Origin: Pyrrhoderma lamaoense
Lineage: Eukaryota; Basidiomycota; Agaricomycetes; Hymenochaetales; Hymenochaetaceae
Direction: 5' to 3'
Assembly: GCA_002794735.1 (NCBI GenBank)
Contig: NBAZ01000009.1
Coordinates: forward strand, 806,001-870,000
DNA: 64,000 nt
Under the pieces are notes generated by a model. The model did not search any database, was not told the origin of the DNA, and saw only the letters and a list, made by a program, of their open reading frames with translations. The translations under genes and the position numbers were made by a program. The stretch's first letter is position 1. The number at the start of each line of letters is the position of its first letter. Shown piece by piece: positions 1 to 11,863 of this stretch.

Positions 1-1476
1 AGGCTGCAATTCCTGGTGCATTTCTTGTCGATTTGATCCCGCTGTGTGAGTTACTCTAGAACGTATGCGGGCTTGCAATTTATTCCGATCTTAGTAAAAT
101 GTGTGCCACCTTGGTTTCCTGGAGCACGGTTCCGACGACTTGCAGACAAAGGGTATAACTTGTCTCAAGAATTGAGATCTAAACCATATAATGACATGAA
201 GACAAAAGTGGTGAGTTCTTTGACTTTATCTTCACGAAAACTATCGTTATCATCAAGTTGTCGGAGCAGTTAAATGGAACTTCACGCCCTTCTATGATCA
301 GCAAGCTTATTGAAGAAAATAGAAGGGAAGATGGTGCCATCGTAGACGAAGAGATGTTTCAAAACGTAGCTGGTGTGATGTATGCAGCTGGTGCAGGCTT
401 GGTTCGCTTCTTTGTCTACTGACACCATGCACCAACTGTACTGACAACGAAGGCATTAATAGACCGTTTCATCGATTGAAAGCTTTTTCTTGGCCATGGT
501 CTTGTACCAAGATGTCCAAAAACGAGCACAGGAAGAGCTAGACCGAGTAGTCGGTAACGATCGTCTCCCAACTATTCAGGATAGAGAAAACCTCCCGTAC
601 ATCGATGCAATATGTAAGGAGCTCATGAGGTCAGTCAGATTTTAACGAGCCCATAGGTATAATTTAATTGACGTGCTCTGACAGATGGCAGCCAGTTACA
701 CCTCTTGGTGAGCTCCCCAACTTCTCCGGCACCACAATACGCAGCCTATACTGAGCTTTTTGTGTTACTTACCAGGACTTCCACATGTACTTACTGATGA
801 CGTTGAGCATGATGGACATTTCATCCCAAAAGGTACCGTTGTAATGGCCAACATATGGTATGTTCATCGAATTCTTAACTTTTCCAGCGCCCTCGCTTAT
901 CGAGTACACAGGGAAATAACACACGATGTAGATGAATATGCCGATCCAGAAACCTTTAATCCAGAGCGGTTCCTTGTTGGACAAAATCCTGATACGAGAT
1001 TGCCTCGGGACCCTTGCAAGGTGGCGTTTGGCTTTGGTAGAAGGTTTATTTACTCTTTATTTCTTTTTCTTCAGTTATGCTCAGGGGTATTCTAATTCAA
1101 ATATAGGATCTGCCCAGGACGACATATGGCAATGAATTCGGTATGTTTGACTCCATACTCCACTATGAGAATTATAGTTCCAAATTAAGAATCCTTCCTC
1201 CCATTTCAAAAGGTGTTCATTATGGCGTCTTCTATCCTTTCCACATTCAAACTCGAATATGCAATTGGGTCTAATGGAAAACCAATTGTTCCTAAAGTAC
1301 AATACATACCAGAGTTCTCACGGTAAGTCTCAACGCTAAATGCTATTGCAAGGCCCAGATTTAATAAACCAATCCATTTTCTTACTAGCCATCCCGTGCC
1401 TTTTGAGTGTGTGATCAAGCCACGCGGGGACAGGGATAGGGTGTTGAACTTAATCCACCAATCTCTGGACTTCTAA
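1..1476 (+). CDS. Cytochrome P450 (5'-truncated by window edge)
   Basis: Haem-thiolate mono-oxygenase of the fungal microsomal type. Only the C-terminal two thirds is present; the gene enters from the left edge. Spliced exons begin at 3-45, 95-210, 270-401 and 463, and the last codon is followed by TAA at 1474-1476. Visible landmarks in order: the K-helix ExxR as ELMR (about 617-628), the PERF motif (NPERFLVG, about 960-980), and the haem loop FGFGRRICPGRHMA with its cysteine ligand, split by an intron ending near 1108. The tail HPVPFECVIKPRGD matches the ends of the P450s at the right of the window. Odd point: the I-helix reads AGAGL then TVSS, where the family has AGADT-TVSS. Intron 402-462 lies exactly where the other P450s here have one, so the substitution does not come from a shifted exon border. 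Substrate unknown. Confidence 0.93.
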
Positions 1477-4400
1477 GGGCTCAGCTCCACCATCTTCACA
1501 TCTCGTCCCTTATTTGGGTAACATCTTTAGACTTGATATCTTTTTCTTATATCGTATAATTGTAAGAGTTCAGGAAGAAGCAGTGAGGCAGGTCATCTGA
1601 AAGAGAGAGAAATCATGTACCATATAGCAGCGGGAAGCCCTGCCCGATGACCTCGTCATGGTCTCATATCATATGTATATCCATATATCTACGTGTTATC
1701 TTTTCTTGGTTATTACAGCTCCATAGTCGTATGTATATCCGTCTTTTTGCACATGCTCTTTCTTTTAAGTTCGTTGTTCTATAGTTCCTCTTACTTCGCT
1801 CTATTCCCGGACTTGTGGGTCCAAACTACCTAGAAGGACTTTAACCTTTTTTTCCCTATGCTTCCCCTTCTTCGAATTAATAATCATTCCTGATTATCGG
1901 TCCTGCCCCTATCAGTTCTCCCTATCCTCTCTCTAATCTGCTTCCGTCTATCATTGACGGAGTTTTGCGCGCGCGAATCCTGCTTCTAACTGCTATGTGA
2001 GTGCATACGTATAGCCTATAGTTGCTTGCATTTTTTTTTGTTATTCTGTTGTATATTCAAATGCTTTAGATTCAGAATGCCCGAATAGACTTTTACGTCC
2101 TCCCGCGTCTACACTAGACTGTGGTTCTTCAATCATAGTCGGGCTTCGGTTAGAAGAAAGGAATTCCGGAAATGAAACAAAAACAAGGACAAAGGTCCTC
2201 TGTGTCATTGGAACTATGCCTAATCTTCAACAAAAGCAACGTACGTAGATGGAAAGTCGGAATGACGCATAGTCTGTCAGACTATTACCACTCTAAACAC
2301 TAATGGAATTCTTTCATATAAAACAACTAAAACAACGATGCGGGAGCCTACTACGTGTGGTAGTCCCGAGTGTCACGGTATACCACGTACTCCGAAATGA
2401 CAGATATCACTCCTCTCATTCTCCTAGTATAGTAGTAGTATATCAGGATACTGAAACCTTAGTATTCCGTCAAGTTTATCCACATGGACATGGTTTGGAC
2501 TTGCAAATACCTGCCTACTTCTTTTACTTAGGTCGGAATAACTAGAAAGAAGCAGCATGGGATCAGACGTAGAGGGTTCTACTCTTACTCATACACCCAT
2601 TGTCGTCACCATAGTTCTCGGCAGCATGATTTATCGATCCTCCTCCCTTAGATCTGTTTCAAACGAAACTCTCAAACACAAATCATTCGCCCGCACAACT
2701 TAAAAGACCGCAATTTGTGGCAGTGATTAAAGCACAAAGCGCAGATAGGTAAATAAACAAATAAATTTCAAATAACAAGCGCAGATAAAAAAATAAAGAT
2801 GTGCGCAGATAAAGTATTCTGTTCTATGTACAATCCACAACATCCACGATCATGATGTGCGATCTACGAGTTACGTGCCACGAGATTGTGATATACTTGT
2901 AACAAAAAAAAACAATTTTACCCTAGTCTACATCCATGCTGTTTATCCTTGATACATTTCTGATACTTACATGTATATTATAATAACCTGTTTTAAACAA
3001 CAAACATCATCCCGCAACGCACAACAACGCTTCTCATCCTACCCGCGATAGATCCTCCTAATCTCTCTTAATCACTTCTAATCTCCTACTAGTGACTCCA
3101 CCCCCCCCCCTTTTTTTTTTCAAATATCCGTAACTACCCTCACCTAATCTCACATACAAACATGTTCCCTTAATTCAACTTTCTAACCAAGTGTGATAAA
3201 ACCGGATAATTAATAGTTAATTAAGATAGTATCCAGATCTCTCTCTCCCTTTTATTTCAACTATTTATTTATATATAGCCTTCATGTAAGGGTAGATTTT
3301 TTTTTCGCACTTACGCGGAGTTTGGGCTTGGGTGATAATTCCCTCGGGTCATGGGTGCTGATGCTTGAACGTAAAGGGCACGATACATATGATATAGTAT
3401 TATATGACATGGTATAATACTCATGTCATATATAAGTAGAACATATTGAATGTTCATGATACATGTACTAAGTCCCCGAAAAATCAATCAATCATGAGAC
3501 TGTGAGTTAATGAATTGTGAATTAAGAAACCCTTGTAGAGCGTGCTTGAGTGTGTATACGTGTATATGTATGCATCCAAAACACAAGTTGAGACGTAGGA
3601 AGTATGTAAACGGGGTCCCTCTTCTCCTTACCCAAACCCTTCAACGACCCCCTCCAGACCTATCCGAGAGTCGTATAGAATGGTATGAACATACACGTAG
3701 CAACTTATCTATCTATATATATATATATATCCTTATTCGAGTATGCACGTTTTTCGGCCTAGTGTATAATAGTACAACTATGCAACCATGAAAGTAAGTA
3801 AGCAAAAAAGTAAGTAAGTTCAGACCAAGTACTCCCGCACTTGGCGCCCTCAACCCGCTCGACATGCTTTAAGCAAACAAAGCGTCCAACACATAACACA
3901 AAATACATAAAAAGAGGGAAAAGGGAAAGAAAAGAGGGTCTAATGAATTATTGATATGTATATTCTTATCACAAGTAATAGTAATGGACAAAAGGATAAA
4001 AAGGGAGTAGACACCTAAATTACCACTCATAAATATTACTTATATTTATTTTGGGGAGCGTAATCAGTCAAATTAAAACTTTATGTATATTTATACTTGG
4101 AAGATCAAAGAAGGAAAAGTAAAGTAAAGCAAACAAACCCATCTTTCCACCCGGACCAACCTCAACAACTAAACCTATACTCGTACTGCTTCCAATTTCA
4201 TTCTCAACCGTAATTTCAATACCAATGTGAGTCTAAGTTCTAACTCTGGGACAACAACTCATACTCTCACGAATCATCCCTAATCTCCGTTCTCCACTCT
4301 TCACTCAGGTTACCACCACCTACGGATACCGAAACCCCTGAGCCCCCTTCTCACACAAAAGTCCATACGTGCAACACCAACAACACTTCCTTCCCCTTCC

Positions 4401-5762
4401 GGGTCGTAGGATAGAGAGGGGTCGATAAATGCGTGTGTAAGGGTAGTGTACATTACCAATAGTGGTATTGACGAAAGAAAGAACCTATACACTGATCCAA
4501 CTCAATACCAAACATGCCCAACAACAATCAAAAACATATATAAACATACAAATATCAAAAAAAAATGGGACCCATTTACCACTCAACAGATCACAATTAT
4601 CATCCAAATCATCTACGCGATAATATCAATACTAATAATCAGTAAGTAAACACGTGACTATGCATGCATACTCTCAATTAACACTTGCCAACTTCAATCG
4701 ATCAATTAGTTACTTGATCCCATCGATTCCCTTAACTCAGACTCAAACTCACAAATCCTCAACTTCAAAACCAATCACACTTCCTCACTTTCTCAGATAT
4801 ACATATAGATACAGCTTTTACTCCGGAGTGTCAAAACCGATTCACTGATTTCACTTATCCAAACCAACCTCCACTTTCACTCGTATCACGGACGCAAGGA
4901 ATTCACACAAGATAAAGGCTCACAAAGAAAGAGAAAGAAGAAAAAAAAGCGAAAGAAAAAGTGAAAGGCAAAGAGCAAAGAAAAAAGAAAAGTTCACACA
5001 AAATCACACACAAAAAAAAGTTGACAGATGATAGATGTTAGATGGAAATATAATGAACATTAGATTTATATATGACAAGAGGGAGGCGCGCGCACGGACT
5101 CAGAAACATAAACTTGGAGAAGTGGAACATTTAAAACACATCAGAACCAGACCTCTCAAAAGACGCAAAACCGATGTAAAGAAATAAGAGGGAAAAAAGG
5201 AGGTAAAAAAAGTCATTTCATCTACAAAATATGTTTTCCTCCCTAGCCTTGTGACGGTTCCAAAGACGAAGAAACGTCAAGAGCAGGACTGAACATAGAT
5301 TGATAGAATCGTGACAAAGAAAGGAAGGGGATGGGGAAGTCGGTATGAAGTAAAGGGGTAACAATCTATCATGGTGAATTTAGATAGATATACGTCAAGC
5401 AAGGCTAAGGTAGGGGTTAGGTTTTTTGTCCCATAGTCTGCAAGATTCGGAGCCGGCGATGTAGAATGAGGATCTTGATGGGGCGGGTACGCGGACATGA
5501 AGAGATGCAATTGATATTGAGAAAAAAAAAAGAAAAATGCATACTGCAGAGAGAAAAAAGAGGAACATAAAGAGGTAAAAAAAGAAAAAAAGGAAGGCAT
5601 CCGCGAGGGGTTAGGCGGTCTTCGTCGTCGAGGGAGGTCTCTAGTTACATTAACACAATTAAATCTTCTGGCTTTTGTTTAAAAAGACACAAACTCTATT
5701 TTTTTTCAACCTCCTCCTAAAAATAGCAAAATAGTATCAAAAAAGGGAGAAACTATTTAAGC
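1477..5762. other. Gene-free intergenic stretch with simple repeats
   Basis: No coding pattern was recognised on either strand. Open frames here are short and low in complexity. It holds a C10 run directly followed by T10 (3101-3120), a (TA)n run at about 3714-3730, overlapping hairpins at 3396-3432, and a long A/C-rich, G-poor stretch at about 3900-5000. The part next to 5762 should contain the 3' untranslated region of the H+-ATPase gene on the minus strand. Confidence 0.6.
3396..3432. repeat. Two overlapping, mutually exclusive perfect hairpins
   Basis: Hairpin one has arms AGTATTATA (3396-3404) and TATAATACT (3413-3421) around an 8-nt loop. Hairpin two has arms TATATGACATG (3401-3411) and CATGTCATATA (3422-3432) around a 10-nt loop. 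Each is perfect and forming one breaks the other. The surroundings are AT-rich, which raises the chance of accidental palindromes, and no neighbouring gene gives a function. Confidence 0.6.
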
Positions 5763-8700
5763 TTATGCAGCTGTACGCGAAGGGTTGCGTGCAAGCGTCT
5801 GTCCTGTCTGTGCAGCTTGGATAGAGCTGAAGCGACGAAGTTCATCAGGCTTGACGTGGATCTTGCCACCAAGACCAACCTTGCGGGCAGCACGACGAAT
5901 GAAGCTGACACGGTTGGAGTACAAAGACTCATGGATGGAAGCAGCACGAGATTGAGTGCGGACAAGAGGGACGCCACCAGTTTGTTGTGCCTCCAAACGC
6001 TGAGCAGTCTCATGACGGTTACGGAGGTACTTGATGACAGTTGCCTTCATGGCGAACTTGATCCAGTCAAGAGGAATGAACCAGATGATGTTCCAACCCA
6101 GACAATTCCAATCCAGCCACCAGAGACAGAGTGAATCTTGGTGAAGCCCCAGTCAGCGTATGCAGCAATGATCGAAGAGACGACCTGTGCAAGGACGAAA
6201 GCAAACATGAGAGCGACTGAAGGACGTTCCATGAAGAAGAACCCGTGAGAACGAGTAACGAAGATGAGCGCCTGAGAGATGATAGCAACTTGGAGGTAGA
6301 CAATCGTGTGGAGCTGAGCATCGTTGTGGTCGATGACACCGGTTTCGACTTGAGTTGGAAGAGTAACACCAAACTTGTCTTGGAAGAAAGTAGTCTCAAT
6401 GATTACAACAACAAGAATAACACTTTGAAAAATAGATCAGTATTACGTATTTGTGGGTAAAGTTATATTTTAACTTACGTTGAAAGAGTCAAGAACAACC
6501 CATAGGCAACAGCATATGCGAAAATCTCAGCCAAGTCCCAACTATCCGGTGTGTTACTCGGGAGCACACGGTCAACGGAAAGAGTCATGATAGTACCATC
6601 GTTAAGAAGAGCAATGATAAGGACCATGAATGGCGGGAAATCGAAGTTGTATGCGAAAGCGAGGATAGCAAAGCAAACAACGATACGGATCGTGACGGCA
6701 CAAGCGTAGATGGCGTAGTTACGCATACGTTGGAAGATTTGACGAGAACCACGGATAGCATGGACAATGGTAGAAAGACCAGGCTCAGTCAAGACGATAT
6801 CAGCAGCACCACGAGCAGCGTCAGTAGCACCCTCGACGGCAATACCGACGTTGGCACGGGACAAAGCGGGAGCATCATTAGCACCATCACCAGTCATAGC
6901 GCAAAGGTGACCAAGACCTTGGAGACGCTTGACAATCTCGTACTTGTGCTCGGGAAGACACCAGCGAAACCATCGGCATCGAGAATAATCTCATCGAGAC
7001 TCTTGTACTTGCTACCAGGTTGAGGACCTTCCTTGAGAACTTTAGCATGGTACATGTGGTCACCCAAGCCAAGACGACGTCCAGTTTCCTTTGCAATAGC
7101 GAGCTGATCACCGGTAACCATCTTAACTTTAACACCGAATGCAAGAGCATCGTCGATCGTCTGCTTAGTGTCATCACGGGGAGGGTCGAAAATGGCAAGA
7201 AGACCAATAAGCTCGAAGCCATTACCCTCACCCTCGGGATCGTCGTGGTCAAGCTCCTCATATGCGACGGCAAGAGCACGAAGACCACGGGTTGCGAATT
7301 CCTCAACATCTGCCTCAAGACGGTTCTGGATCTCCTCAGTCTTGTTGCGAGTACAAAGGTCAATAATGACACCAGTCATACCCTTGGTAACACGCTTAAG
7401 TTTGCCAGTAGATTCCTCACGGTAAGTAATCTCAGTACGCTTGTCAACGGGGTTGAATGGCTTGAAGTCAAGAAGCTTGATACCGGCACGAGCCTTGGCG
7501 GGGTCATCGAGACAACCAACGACACAAGAGTCGATGGCATCCTGGTTTTCGGTACGGGAAGCATAAGCAGCGAGGAGAATGACATCCTCGGCAGAGAACG
7601 GTCCGTAGCACTTAACGAGCTGCTTGTCAATCGTCAACTTGTTGGTGGTAAGCGTTCCCGTCTTGTCGGAACAAAGGATGGTAACACCAGCAAGCTCCTC
7701 AATGGCGGTGATACGAGTAACAATAGCTTTGTGCTTGGCAAGCTGCTGGGCACCGACAGCGAGAGTGACTGAAAGGACAGTAGGCATAGCAATTGGAATA
7801 CCACCGATCAAGAGCACAAGGATGTCATCAAGACCACGACGGTAAGTGTAGTGGAATGCGGGGTAAAGGACAACAATCTCGGCAATGACAAAAATACCAA
7901 TGGAGACCAAACAGAAGGAACCGATTTGAGCAAGAATCTTCTGCAAGTGACCAGTGGTGTCATCATCTTGTCCGACAAGCGAAGCAGCGCGACCGAAGAA
8001 GGTGTTGGCACCGGTTGAGATAACGATACCTTCAGCTTCTCCCTGTTTACAAGTAGAACCACTGGAAAAAGAATATTTAAATTTTAGCAAGAACACCAGA
8101 AATTGTAGATCAATGTATACTCACGAGAAACACTGGTCACCAAGCTTCTTGCTCTGAGGAAGAGATTCACCAGTGAGAGCAGCCTGGTCAATGGAAACGT
8201 TGATTGCCTCAGTGAGACGACAATCAGCGGGGACGACATCACCGATCTTGAAAGAAATCATGTCACCGGGGACAAGATCGGAAGATTCAATTTCTAGCCA
8301 TTTTCCGTTACGCTTAACCTTAGCCTTGGGAGCAAGGGAGTCCATGAGAGCCTTGACCGCATTACCCGCATTACGTTCTTCGTAGAAACCGATAGTCGAG
8401 TTGATGAAGAGCAAAAGTACGATACCAACAAAGTCCTGCCAGTCGGGAGGACGGCTTTCACCGTTTGACAAGGCAATAGCGACAATAGCAGCACCCTCCA
8501 TAACCCAGGAAAGCGGATTCCACATGAAACTCAAGAACTAGAACGGAACGGGAAATGATACGTCATAAGTTAGGACAGGCACAGACAAAAGCGTATAGTT
8601 GCTTTGAGGGTGGGAAATTTTCTTCTCCCACTCACCTGAAGGAAAGGATTCTGCTCTTCTGATTCAAGTTTGTTAGGACCGAAAATCTCGAAACGACGTT

Positions 8701-9146
8701 TTGCTTCTTCATCAGTAAGACCTTCCTCAGTACATTGAAGAAGCTTGAAGACATCGTCGATGACAATTGTCTCGAGGTCCACTTTTTCCTTATCGTAAAG
8801 GTCCTCAGCACGGAGCTCAATCTGGCTCATATCAACGTTGGCATCTGGATGTATGCCACATACAATGTCAGCCACAATGTCTCTCTTGAAAAGAAATGCG
8901 CAGCAATAAAGAGAAAGAATGGATAGACGCGCTATTGTAATTTTTTTTTTTACTTGTGTGCACAAGAAATTTTTTTGACGCGTCGAAAGAGAGAACGGGT
9001 AAGAAGATGAGAGAGGACGTACGAGTAGGTTTCTCCTGTTCATGTTCAAAGTCTCTGTAAACTCTCTGGCGGGGCTCCTGAGTGGACGCTGGAGTGTCCG
9101 AAGGGGCTGGAGGTCCGGCCTCTTTTTCAGCGACGGGGTCTGACAT
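5763..9146 (-). CDS. PMA1: Plasma-membrane H+-ATPase (P3A-type)
   Basis: Proton pump of the plasma membrane: it hydrolyses ATP to export H+ and energises nutrient uptake. Exons on the minus strand: 9146-9023, 8844-8636, 8537-8125, 8061-6479 and 6422-5763. Landmarks: acidic/proline-rich N-terminus ([13 protein letters not shown]); actuator loop TGES near residue 232; phosphorylation site CSDKTGTLT near residue 380; nucleotide-binding MVTGD and hinge [13 protein letters not shown] near residue 637; then the C-terminal membrane segments and a regulatory tail ending in NPSRTAA. The reading frame is interrupted twice by one missing base, at 6952-6954 (coding strand CCC before GAG) and 6095-6096 (GGGTTGG). 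The exons total 2989 nt; adding two bases gives 2991, or 996 residues plus stop, which fits the family. The 178-nt first intron is longer than the others and could hide a small exon. Identity is certain; exact N-terminal splicing less so. Confidence 0.97.
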
Positions 9147-9350
9147 TTGTGTCTACAAGTGAGGAGAGGATGGGAGCCTGCAGAAGGCGGGGTGGAGGGC
9201 GGAGAAGGATGAGCTAGAGCTCGGGAGGGTGGTATGAGTAGCTTTTGAAGCTTCGGAGGACGAGGGTGGTGAAGAGGACGGAGGAAAAGCGAAGTGGGCA
9301 GGAGGAGAGGCTGAACGGACAGGCTTCAACTGGAGCTCAGTATATAAGCG
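9147..9350 (-). promoter_or_regulatory. PMA1 core promoter and CT-rich leader
   Basis: Read on the minus strand, the stretch just upstream of the PMA1 ATG (about 9152-9300) is strongly pyrimidine-rich. Such CT tracts are known near the start sites of highly expressed fungal genes. A TATA-like TTATATA lies at 9347-9341 on the same strand, about 195 bp upstream of the ATG. Placement of the transcription start is inferred, not seen. Confidence 0.45.
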
Positions 9351-11836
9351 GAACCCCCGCCAGCCCAACCGATAGATCACGTAACACGCGTCAACACTCC
9401 CAAATACATCCCAATTCGGCCACATTTTTCCAAAATTGCATCCCTTTTATGGATCCACAGGGATGCCGAAGTTAATTATAACACATCGCCTTTTTTATCC
9501 ATCTTTCCCAATTGCAAATGACCTCCATGTCCGACGGCTCGTTTAGTCGATACCGGCTCTCATCCCCGCCAGGTCATTCCGCGCGCATAGATTGAAAAAA
9601 AAAAAAAGAAAGAAAAAGAAAAAAGCAGATGGTCGTTCTATCGCCGACGCCACTGTTGCCCGTTCCTCAGCACTCTTCAAGCTGATGGTTATGCACTAAT
9701 TGTCATTGGATTGGCAAGTTGTGAATGTCCCCGCACACCCGTCGGCGTCCTGGACACCCCTCGGTCTGTGTGCCGACCAAGGACGGAACAGAGATTTAAG
9801 CCGGCGACCGACAGCTCCGATCTCGAGCCCTTAGCTTCTTTCGTCAATTCCCATTAACAAATCGTCTTTCTTGCTTATATCTACAGCCGTGTATACCTAT
9901 CGTCCCTCTTCCGTTCCCATCGAACCCCCAGTCCTGCTGCTATCTTTATTGCCCCTCATTGAAAAAAACTGAAAGCAAGCAATCACCGCGGGTAATTCCC
10001 TCCCCCCCTCCTTCGGCCGACCCTGGGACCTCATTCCTATTCGTCCATCTATCCTTCCTTCCTCATCTCCTTCCAATCCCAAAAATAAACCTCAAATATG
10101 TCATCGTCCCATCGCCATCGCATCTTTCGTTTCTTGGTCGCGTTTGCCCTTAACACTGCCTAATCCACTCTCTTGATTCATATATATAATCTTAGATGTA
10201 CGCAACATGCCTCGGGACGGGTGGTGACTCCCTACATGATCCTAATCCTCACCCAAAAATAGACAATGATCACGAAAAAAAAAAAAAAGAAAAACTGTAT
10301 AAATAAACTAAAAAAACGATGCAAACAATCTGACAAACAGACAAAGAGGGGAAAAACCCGCCCAGTCCAAGTCTTGTTCGCAATACGTGCTCAGTCTTTA
10401 TTTCCATACGATGATTACATCGAAACACACAAAAATTAGCTGCGCGTTTGCGCGTTAAAAACTAAACTTTGCGCATCATACTACAACGTGACAGCCAAGG
10501 CTGGAGCTTGGGGCTTGGGCTACCGGGACCAGCTTAGGCTGAGCTAGGCTGCTAGAGAAGGGCTAAAGGGCTGGGTAAAGAAACAAAAAAAGTACTCACA
10601 TCATGTCAGCCCCCGATCTCGCGCTGAGAACCTGAGGGAGCCCGTCCTAACCTATTCATAATTGAAATAGGGAGATAATGTGTGTTACCCACGTCAATGA
10701 TGTATATTACATTAAATACGCATCTTAAGATGGTTAATTTTATATTATCCATCCATGAATGAATGAATCTGGTTGTTCATTGCATTGCATATGCACGTCT
10801 CATCATAATTCACACACAGACACTATGCCATCATACATCAATCAAATCTCTCTCTCTCTCTCTCTTTGGTCCACCCCTCGACAACCACCTACCCTACAAA
10901 CTACAACAGTTTCACGTGTACCTACCATCTTAACCAAAGTATACAAAAATGCAAGTACGAGTGTACATGAATGAGTTTTTTTTTTAATACGCCCATGTCC
11001 ATGCCCCAGAAAATGAACTCATAAAACGAAAAGACGCGAATCTTTTGCCCTTCGCTAGGCCCGTCCGTCCCTGAATTTTGCTTCCAGTTCCAAGTAAGAC
11101 CTAGTAGACCTAGTAGTAGTAGCAGTAGTGACAGTATTCGCGTCTACATATACATACACATATAAAAGTAATAGCCAGTTAAGTCTATACGCAAGTTATA
11201 TCGTCTGTACACTTCCATTTACGATAGGATATAAGTTACGAGTTGTACATGTATAAGTTGGAAGGTACATAACTCACCCTACGCCGTATCCCAACACTCA
11301 ACAAACAACAATCAACAATTAACACTGGCAAGCAAAGTTTACGCAGTCGCAATCGACCAATCGACTGATTGAGGTATAGTGTTTGGTTCAGCTTCATAAC
11401 TCAACAACCACAATAACGACGACGTAATGCAATATACTTAAAACACATCACTTACATACTTTTATCACGATAACACGATATACTAATATGCATAAGGATA
11501 ATAAATACACATACAGACACACACACATACACACAACCTCGTTACTTTCGTTTTTGATTCTTTCTACTTTGAGGGTAGTCATACGTATACGTATATGCAA
11601 AAACATATCTCTTGCAGTTGGGACAAAAAAAGCCAAAATCAAAGTCCCATCGACCCGCTTTTCGTTCCCTTTGTTCGTCTCAATCCCCCTTTTTATTTTT
11701 TATGATATTCTTTTTTTTTTCAAAATTCTTTATTCTTGCTCTACTCTTTTCCCCAACATCCTCAACTTAAATTTACCATCCCATTCCCTCGAATTCTTCA
11801 CTCCACACCTTCCTTTTATTCCCCTGTCGTCTTAGA

Positions 11837-11863
11837 CCCCCCCCCCCAAAAAAAAAAAAAAAA
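11837..11863. repeat. C11-A16 homopolymer junction
   Basis: Eleven C followed directly by sixteen A. A similar junction, C10 then T10, lies at 3101-3120. Both are purely compositional. Their real lengths are doubtful because this sequence seems to under-count homopolymers. Confidence 0.85.

Noticed and set aside
7020..7772. A 250-codon plus-strand frame inside PMA1
   Set aside because: It is the antisense shadow of a long, codon-biased PMA1 exon; the minus strand carries all ATPase motifs.
5763..9146. PMA1 as a pseudogene
   Set aside because: The only defects are two single-base losses in short runs, while every catalytic motif is intact and the corrected length is a whole number of codons. 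The same defect type occurs in other essential genes here.
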